From JANMJD01 sp031371195 (lineage in GTDB: Bacteria > Actinomycetota > Acidimicrobiia > Acidimicrobiales > Ilumatobacteraceae), in NCBI GenBank assembly GCA_031371195.1, contig JANMJD010000212.1:1-11504 (forward strand): a DNA stretch of 11,504 bases. Reading direction: 5' to 3'. The translations under genes were made by a program, and so were the position numbers. The first letter of the stretch is position 1, and every line of letters starts with the position of its first letter. Below, one piece after another: positions 1-5,193 of this stretch. The notes beneath the pieces are model-generated. The model was not told the origin of the DNA, did no database searches, and saw only the letters and a program-made list of their open reading frames with translations.

Positions 1-97
1 ACGTGTCGTCGGCGTCGAGGCCGACCCATTCGATCGTCGTCGGCAGGTGGTCCGCCGTCGGCCGCATCGGGGTGGTCGGATCGAGGTGGTCGGCCAC
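1..97 (-). CDS. Partial reading frame at left edge, unknown product
   Basis: The minus strand just after the helix-turn-helix gene carries an open frame with strongly G/C third positions that continues off the left edge. It reads VADHLDPTTPMRPTADHL and then an acidic stretch ending in GLDADD. The composition looks coding, unlike the arginine/serine-rich alternatives in the other frames. I placed the start at a GTG (97-95). An ATG at 67-65 is the other choice, and the frame is open further upstream to the end of the neighbouring gene without a standard start. No clear Shine-Dalgarno supports either start. Its orientation and 29-nt distance suggest it is the third gene of the minus-strand cluster. 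I do not recognise the family, and too little is present to assign a function. Confidence 0.4.
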   Translation of the reverse strand, partial: MADHLDPTTPMRPTADHLPTTIEWVGLDADDT

Positions 98-126
98 CGG
101 GCCGAGCGTACGGGAAATCTCCAGGC

Positions 127-489
127 CTACCGATGGATGGCGTTGAGATAGTTGTAGACGGTGATCCGTGAGACGTTCATCGCGTCGGCGACGTCTTCGA
201 CGGCCCGACGGAGGATGAATGCCCCGCGCTCGTCGAGCATGCGGACCGCCCGCTGTTTCTCCTCGCGGGTCAGTTCGCGCAGGCGCCCGCCGAGATCGCG
301 CTCCACGCCCTCGATCAGGCGATCGAGAGCGCCGTGCAGCGGAGCGAGGCGAACGACGGCAATGTCCTCACCCTCCCACTGCAGGGTGAGGTCGGAGGGC
401 TCGCGCTGGGTGAGGGGCAGCACACGCGCCCCCATCGCGTCGGCGATCGGGCGGATCGCGCGGATCAGCGGATGATCGAGGGCTCTCAC
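127..489 (-). CDS. Short YheO/DauR-type helix-turn-helix regulator
   Basis: Predicted DNA-binding regulator of 120 residues. Residues about 70-118 match the C-terminal HTH_22 domain of YheO/DauR-like proteins: LTREEK at 73-78, DERGAF at 86-91, then VSRITVYNYL at 106-115 as the recognition helix. YheO/DauR proteins usually carry a PAS-like N-terminal sensor and are roughly twice this length. Here the first 65 residues (LDHPLIRAIRPIADAMGARV, then a segment with QWEGEDIAVVRL) are a much smaller, different N-terminal part. The GTG start at 489 was chosen because it overlaps the upstream gene's TGA as GTGA, implying translational coupling, and because upstream residues in the longer frame are arginine-rich and look non-coding. 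The pairing with a thiamine-binding-like protein suggests a role linked to that ligand, but this is inference. A perfect 9-bp inverted repeat lies inside the gene at 366-391. Confidence 0.82.
   Translation of the reverse strand: MRALDHPLIRAIRPIADAMGARVLPLTQREPSDLTLQWEGEDIAVVRLAPLHGALDRLIEGVERDLGGRLRELTREEKQRAVRMLDERGAFILRRAVEDVADAMNVSRITVYNYLNAIHR
366..391. repeat. Perfect 9-bp inverted repeat inside the HTH gene
   Basis: CCTCACCCT (366-374) and AGGGTGAGG (383-391) are exact reverse complements separated by an 8-nt loop. It lies within the N-terminal coding part of the short helix-turn-helix gene. It could form a hairpin in the mRNA or serve as an intragenic operator. It could also be chance in GC-rich DNA. 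Confidence 0.5.
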
Positions 490-749
490 GACGCGACACG
501 CCCCGGCGCCAACTCGACGGGCTCGACCTGAAAGGTCACCCGGGTCGCCCCACCGTCGAGCGCGGCCTGCAACAAGTCGGCCACCACCTTGGCGACGATT
601 GCCTCGGGCACCTGGGTCTCGGAGCTGAACGGTCCGGTCTCGAGTTCGCATCCGTCGGCCTCGACAGCTCGCCAGGCGGCGAGCACATGCTCACCCGGAT
701 GGCCGTCGTGAAACGGCTCGACGGTGAATTCGACTCGGACGCTGGCCAC
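486..749 (-). CDS. Thiamine-binding-like protein (MTH1187/YkoF superfamily)
   Basis: Small protein of 87 residues. It starts VASVRVEFTVEPF, has a central acidic stretch with LETGPFSSETQV, a helix AIVAKVVADLLQAALDGGA, and a last strand TRVTFQVEPVEL. This beta-alpha-beta-beta-alpha-beta order, with a conserved small loop before the second helix and a G-A-xR-V type strand, fits the MTH1187/YkoF-type family, whose members bind thiamine or related molecules and oligomerise in the cytoplasm. The match was judged by eye and is not certain. The GTG at 749 is the only standard start that opens directly onto the first strand. A weak GGAAGG lies only 1 nt upstream, so the start may be used leaderless or inefficiently. 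The stop overlaps the GTG of the downstream regulator, so the two are almost certainly co-transcribed. No TPP riboswitch core was seen upstream. Confidence 0.65.
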   Translation of the reverse strand: MASVRVEFTVEPFHDGHPGEHVLAAWRAVEADGCELETGPFSSETQVPEAIVAKVVADLLQAALDGGATRVTFQVEPVELAPGRVAS

Positions 750-769
750 GCCTTCCAGCGTACGCGCTG

Positions 770-803
770 CTGCCCGGTTCGGACCGAAGGCCGAACCGGG
801 CAG
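770..803 (-). terminator. Perfect 13-bp hairpin upstream of the thiamine-binding-like gene
   Basis: CTGCCCGGTTCGG (770-782) and CCGAACCGGGCAG (791-803) are perfect reverse complements around an 8-nt loop. It lies 57 nt past the stop of the WXG100 gene and only 20 nt before the GTG of the next gene. There is no following T-tract, which is common for actinobacterial terminators. It may be a second, tandem terminator for the WXG100 transcript. Because it is so close to the next start, it could instead be a leader structure or operator of that gene. Confidence 0.6.
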
Positions 804-815
804 GCGGGTTGTGGT

Positions 816-844
816 CGGTCGGCGGGCGCCAGCGCCACCGACCG
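816..844 (-). terminator. Imperfect GC-rich hairpin after the WXG100 gene
   Basis: CGGTCGG (816-822) pairs with CCGACCG (838-844). After a small internal asymmetry (C823-G824 against A837), GGCG (825-828) pairs with CGCC (833-836). The stem starts 15 nt beyond the WXG100 stop codon, the expected place for an intrinsic terminator. No T-run follows. Its proximity to the stop makes it the better candidate terminator of the two hairpins here. Confidence 0.55.
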
Positions 845-859
845 ATGAGACACCGAGCG

Positions 860-1141
860 TCAGGCGCTGGCGTACTGGCCCATCACGGTGCGCAGGTTGA
901 CCGCCCGCTGCTTGCAATCGGCGCCGGCCATCTCGAAGGCATCATTGAGCTTCAGCAGGGCGGTCTTGAACGAACCGTTCCAGTCGCCTTCGAACTGGTC
1001 GTGGGCGGGACCCACCCAGGTGGTGCCGGACAGGGTGCTGGTGACGAGGCTGATCACCGAATCAATCGTCTGACGCTGGTTGCGCAGGGCGTTGCCGAGT
1101 GCGTCGAGTTGGTCGGGATCGGCGCCGAACATGGTGGCCAT
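860..1141 (-). CDS. WXG100 (ESAT-6-like) family protein
   Basis: Predicted helical-hairpin protein of 93 residues, in the size range of WXG100 proteins, which are dimeric substrates or cofactors of type VII (ESX) secretion. The centre reads SGTTWVGPAHDQF, giving the W-V-G turn. It is preceded by a helix LDALGNALRNQRQTIDSVIS and followed by FKTALLKLNDAFEMAGADC with regular spacing. The ATG at 1141 is preceded by AGGAG with about 9 nt spacing, which decided the start; a second ATG three codons in is less well placed. It stands alone here: no partner WXG100 gene, EccC-type ATPase, LXG toxin or immunity gene is nearby, so it may act with a secretion locus elsewhere. The C-terminus (MGQYASA) shows no obvious YxxxD/E signal. 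A single cysteine occurs in the second helix. Two GC-rich hairpins follow the gene. Confidence 0.88.
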   Translation of the reverse strand: MATMFGADPDQLDALGNALRNQRQTIDSVISLVTSTLSGTTWVGPAHDQFEGDWNGSFKTALLKLNDAFEMAGADCKQRAVNLRTVMGQYASA

Positions 1142-1275
1142 GGTGTGTGTCTCCTGTGGTGACGGGGTGGACTGACGGGACGGATGTGTGCAGACGATCG
1201 GGCGAACCGGCAAACCGCTGCGAAAATCGCCCGGACCCGGGCCATGCTGTGGAGCCGCATTCCGGTGAGCATCCG
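1142..1275. promoter_or_regulatory. Divergent spacer between WXG100 gene and hrpA
   Basis: This 134-bp intergenic stretch must carry the outward-facing start signals of both genes. The WXG100 side ends in an AGGAG ribosome-binding site. The hrpA side ends in GGTGAG about 6 nt before the ATG. I could not pick convincing -35/-10 boxes on either strand. Its position is the main support. Confidence 0.5.
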
Positions 1276-4200
1276 ATGACTTCTGTACCTTCCCCTCCGC
1301 CCGAGACATCGCTGCCGGCGATCACGATCACCTACCCGGGTGATCTGCCGATCACCGAGCGCCATGACGAGTTGCTCGCCACGATCCGCGATCACCAGGT
1401 CGTGATCGTGGCCGGTGAGACCGGGTCGGGCAAGAGCACCCAACTTCCGAAAATGTGCCTGGAACTGGGACGCGGGAGTGCCGTTGCCGACAGCGACGGC
1501 CGCGCTACGGGCGGGTTGATCGGACATACCCAGCCGCGCCGGGTGGCGGCTCGGACCATCGCCGAGCGGGTCGCGTCGGAGATCGGCGTCGAGTTGGGCG
1601 GCCTGGTCGGTTATGCCGTGCGGTTCACCGATCAAGTGGGACCTGATACCCGGGTCAAAGTGATGACCGACGGAATTCTGCTCGCCGAGATCCAGCGCGA
1701 CCGGATGCTGCGCCGGTACGACACGTTGATCATCGACGAGGCCCACGAACGCTCGCTGAACTTCGACTTCCTGCTCGGCTACCTTCGCCAGTTGCTCCCC
1801 CGGCGGCTCGATCTGAAGCTGATCATCACCTCGGCAACGATCGACACGGAACGGTTCGCCACGCATTTCGCCACGCCGTCCGGCGAACCGGCGCCGATCA
1901 TCACCGTCGAGGGCCGCACGTACCCGGTCGAGATGCGTTATCGGCCGTTCGGCGAGGATCCCGACGACGATCGGGACCAGACGACGGCGATTTGCGACGC
2001 GGTCGAGGAGCTGTGGCGTGAAGGTGGCGGTGACGTGCTCGTCTTCCTGTCCGGTGAGCGGGAGATCCACGACACGGCCGACGCGTTGAGGCGGCTCGAT
2101 CTGCGTGACACCGAGGTGCTGCCGCTGTACGCCCGGCTGGCGTCCGCCGAGCAGCGCCGCATCTTCGAATCCCATCCCGGCCGCCGGGTGGTGCTGGCGA
2201 CGAACGTCGCCGAAACGTCGATCACCGTGCCCGGCGTGCGCTATGTGATCGATGGCGGAACTGCACGAATTTCGCGGTACAGCAGACGGTTGAAGGTGCA
2301 GCGCCTGCCGATCGAAGCGGTGTCACAGGCGTCGGCCAACCAGCGGGCAGGGCGGTGCGGGCGGCTGGGCCCCGGAATTTGCATCCGGCTGTTCACCGAA
2401 GCCGACTTTGCCGCCCGAGAGTCGTTCACCGAACCCGAGATCCTCCGCACCAACCTGGCCTCGGTGATCCTCCAGATGGCCGCCCTCGGGCTCGGCGACA
2501 TCGCCGGGTTTCCGTTCGTCGAACCTCCCGACACCCGCTCGATCGCCGATGGCATTGCTCTGTTGGAAGAACTGGGGGCGCTGCGACCCGAGGAGGAGGG
2601 CGACTCGGCCGATACCGCCAAACGGTTGACCAAGCTCGGCCGCCGGCTCGCCCGCCTGCCCGTCGACCCTCGTCTGGGACGGATGGTGCTCGAGGCCGAG
2701 CGGCTCGGTGTCGTGCGCGAGGTGATGGTCATCGTCGCCGCGCTGTCGATCCAGGACCCGCGCGAACGACCGGCCGACAAGCGCGAGGCGGCCGGCGAGA
2801 TGCATCGGCGTTTCGCCACCGAAGGCTCCGACTTCCTCGCCTTCGTTCGCCTGTGGGACTACCTGCGCGAGCAGCAAAAGGCGTTGACGTCGAATCAGTT
2901 CCGCAAGCTGTGCCGTACCGAATACCTCAACTACCTGCGGGTTCGCGAGTGGCAGGATCTGTTCAGCCAGCTCCGGAGGGTTGCATCGGACCTGGGACTG
3001 CGGTCATCCACCGACGCCGGTCATCCCGATCACATCCACCGGGCATTGCTGTCCGGTCTGCTCTCGCAGATCGGCATGAAGGAGGGCGAGACCCGCGAGT
3101 TCCGGGGGGCCCGCAATGCCAGGTTCATGATCGGCTCGGGCTCGGTGCTCACCTCGAAACCCCCGAAGTGGGTGATGGCGGGCGAGTTGGTCGAGACGAA
3201 CCGCCTGTGGGCGCGCGTCGTCACCCGCATCCAACCGGAGTGGGCCGAGCAGCTCGGCGGGCACCTCGTAAAACGCTCATGGAGCGACCCGTGGTGGGAC
3301 CCCGACCGTGCCGCGGTGATGGCCAATGAGAAGGCGATGCTCTTCGGTCTGCCGATCGTCGCCAACCGGGCGGTCAACTACGCCCGCATCGATGCCGGCG
3401 TCGCCCGGCAGATGTTCATTCACCACGCCATGGTGCTGGGCGAATGGAACACGCACCTGACCATGTTCGAGGAGAATCGGGCCGTGGTCGCCGAGTTGGA
3501 GGCGTTGCAGGACCGACTGCGCCGCCATCTCGATGTCGACCACGACGCCCTGTTCAAGTTCTACGACACGAGAGTCGGCGGCGATGTGGTCTCGGGCCGC
3601 GACTTCGACCGGTGGTGGAAGTCGACGCGTGCCAAACAGCCTCGGCTCCTCCACCTGACCCGGCAAGACCTGTTGGGTACCCAGGCCGCCGGGCTCGACG
3701 AGTTCCCCGATGAATGGATTCAGGGCGACTTCGCCTTCCCGCTGACCTACGAGCTGGCCCCCGGCTCGGCCACGGACGGGGTGACCGTTCACATCACCGT
3801 CGACGTGCTCAACCAGGTCGACCCGGCCGGGTTCGACTGGCAGGTGCCGGGTCTACGTGACGAGCTGATCGCCGAACTGGTCCGGTCGCTCCCCAAGGAT
3901 CTGCGTCGGCTCGTCACGCCGGTCAACGAGTTCGCGGCCCGCGCCGTGGAGCGGCTGGGCGCCGGCCAACCGGCCCCCGAAGGCATTTCGCTTCCCGACG
4001 CACTGGCGGCCGCCTTGACCGAGATGTGCGGCTCGCGCATTCGTTCGACCGACTTCATCCTCGAGCGGGTACCGCGCCACCTGCGCACCATCTACTCCGT
4101 CGACGATGTCGACGGGCGCCGTCTGGCCGCCGGGGAGGACCTGGGCGAGTTGCAGGTGCGGATGCGCGGCAAGACCCGCACCGCCATCGCCGCGGCGTTC

Positions 4201-5073
4201 CCCGATTTCGAAAGATCGGGAATCACCGATTGGGACGTGGGAACGCTGCCGCGGACCATCGAGGCCGACGTGGAGGAACGCCACGTACGCGGCTATCCCG
4301 CGCTGCTCGACGACGGGCCGTTCGTCTCGTTGCGAATTCTCACCAGCGAACTCGGCCAGGCCCGCGCCATGCCCAGCGCGATCCGCCGCCTGCTCGCCCT
4401 GACGGTCGCCTCACCGCGCCGGAGCGCCGAGCGCCAGTTCACCGCTGCGGGACGTCTGGCGATCGCCCGGCTGGGCCGGTTCAGCGTCGACGAACTGCTC
4501 GACGACTGTGTCAGGGCGGCGCTCGACCACGTCATCGCCGCAGCCGGCGGGGTCGTCTGGGACGAGGACGGCTTCCGCGCCCTGCAGCGCGATGCCCGCA
4601 CTGCGCTCCCCGGCCTGGCCATCCACGCCGCGGCGGTGGCCAACGAGGTGATGTTGACCGCCGTCGCCGCGGCCCGTCGGATCGATCGGCTCGTCACCGG
4701 CGAGCTGCGGCCATCGGTGCTCGATGCCCGCGCCCACCTGCTGCGCCTGATCCGTCCGGGGTTCGTCACCGCGGCCGGCTGCGACCGGGTGGACGACGTT
4801 CATCGCTATCTCCGGGCGCTCGACAGACGGCTCGAACGGCTCCCGGACGAAGCCCACCGCGACCGGCAGCGCACCGTCATAGTTCAGCGGTTGGAGGCCG
4901 ATCTCGATGCCGTCGGAGCCGCCCGTCGACCGGAGCTGCCGACCCAAGACCTCGCCGAGATCGGTCGCCATATCGAGGAGCTGCGGGTCAGCCTGTTCGC
5001 CCAGTCGATCGGCGCGGCGATCTCGACCAGTGAACAAAAGATCCGCCGGGCGATGCAGAGTCTCAGCGACTGA
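1276..5073 (+). CDS. hrpA: ATP-dependent RNA helicase HrpA (DEAH box)
   Basis: Cytoplasmic DEAH-box RNA helicase of 1265 residues, close to the roughly 1300 usual for HrpA. HrpA uses ATP to remodel RNA and has been linked to rescue of stalled ribosomes and mRNA handling. Motifs seen: Walker A GETGSGKST (47-55), TQPRR (85-89), DEAH (154-157), SAT (186-188), TNVAETSITVPG (309-320) and QRAGRCGR (356-363). A winged-helix/HA2 region and OB-fold region follow. The last 550-600 residues correspond to the long C-terminal DUF3418 region that separates HrpA from shorter DEAH helicases. A small insertion of about 12 residues (68-79) follows motif I. The ATG at 1276 is preceded by GGTGAG and gives the normal N-terminus; the frame stays open upstream, but that part is tryptophan/arginine-rich and overlaps the divergent spacer. 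No frameshift or missing motor residue was seen. It is monocistronic or at most loosely linked to the TIR gene 120 nt downstream. Confidence 0.97.
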   Translation: MTSVPSPPPETSLPAITITYPGDLPITERHDELLATIRDHQVVIVAGETGSGKSTQLPKMCLELGRGSAVADSDGRATGGLIGHTQPRRVAARTIAERVASEIGVELGGLVGYAVRFTDQVGPDTRVKVMTDGILLAEIQRDRMLRRYDTLIIDEAHERSLNFDFLLGYLRQLLPRRLDLKLIITSATIDTERFATHFATPSGEPAPIITVEGRTYPVEMRYRPFGEDPDDDRDQTTAICDAVEELWREGGGDVLVFLSGEREIHDTADALRRLDLRDTEVLPLYARLASAEQRRIFESHPGRRVVLATNVAETSITVPGVRYVIDGGTARISRYSRRLKVQRLPIEAVSQASANQRAGRCGRLGPGICIRLFTEADFAARESFTEPEILRTNLASVILQMAALGLGDIAGFPFVEPPDTRSIADGIALLEELGALRPEEEGDSADTAKRLTKLGRRLARLPVDPRLGRMVLEAERLGVVREVMVIVAALSIQDPRERPADKREAAGEMHRRFATEGSDFLAFVRLWDYLREQQKALTSNQFRKLCRTEYLNYLRVREWQDLFSQLRRVASDLGLRSSTDAGHPDHIHRALLSGLLSQIGMKEGETREFRGARNARFMIGSGSVLTSKPPKWVMAGELVETNRLWARVVTRIQPEWAEQLGGHLVKRSWSDPWWDPDRAAVMANEKAMLFGLPIVANRAVNYARIDAGVARQMFIHHAMVLGEWNTHLTMFEENRAVVAELEALQDRLRRHLDVDHDALFKFYDTRVGGDVVSGRDFDRWWKSTRAKQPRLLHLTRQDLLGTQAAGLDEFPDEWIQGDFAFPLTYELAPGSATDGVTVHITVDVLNQVDPAGFDWQVPGLRDELIAELVRSLPKDLRRLVTPVNEFAARAVERLGAGQPAPEGISLPDALAAALTEMCGSRIRSTDFILERVPRHLRTIYSVDDVDGRRLAAGEDLGELQVRMRGKTRTAIAAAFPDFERSGITDWDVGTLPRTIEADVEERHVRGYPALLDDGPFVSLRILTSELGQARAMPSAIRRLLALTVASPRRSAERQFTAAGRLAIARLGRFSVDELLDDCVRAALDHVIAAAGGVVWDEDGFRALQRDARTALPGLAIHAAAVANEVMLTAVAAARRIDRLVTGELRPSVLDARAHLLRLIRPGFVTAAGCDRVDDVHRYLRALDRRLERLPDEAHRDRQRTVIVQRLEADLDAVGAARRPELPTQDLAEIGRHIEELRVSLFAQSIGAAISTSEQKIRRAMQSLSD

Positions 5074-5193
5074 GGGTGCGACGATCGAAATGCTGTGGTT
5101 CGAGGACACGCACAAGGGGGGCCGACGCATCAGCACCGACCGGCACGCCGACCACATAACGTGCACCGCGTGACCGGGACCACCCACGACCCC

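Noticed and set aside
750..859. Possible TPP riboswitch upstream of the thiamine-binding-like gene
   Set aside because: The conserved CTGAGA and ACCTGA-type core elements are absent on the minus strand; only simple hairpins are present.
1054..2175. Long open frame on the minus strand opposite the start of hrpA
   Set aside because: It mirrors the G/C-rich third positions of hrpA, has an arginine/histidine-rich, motif-free product, and overlaps the WXG100 start and the divergent spacer.
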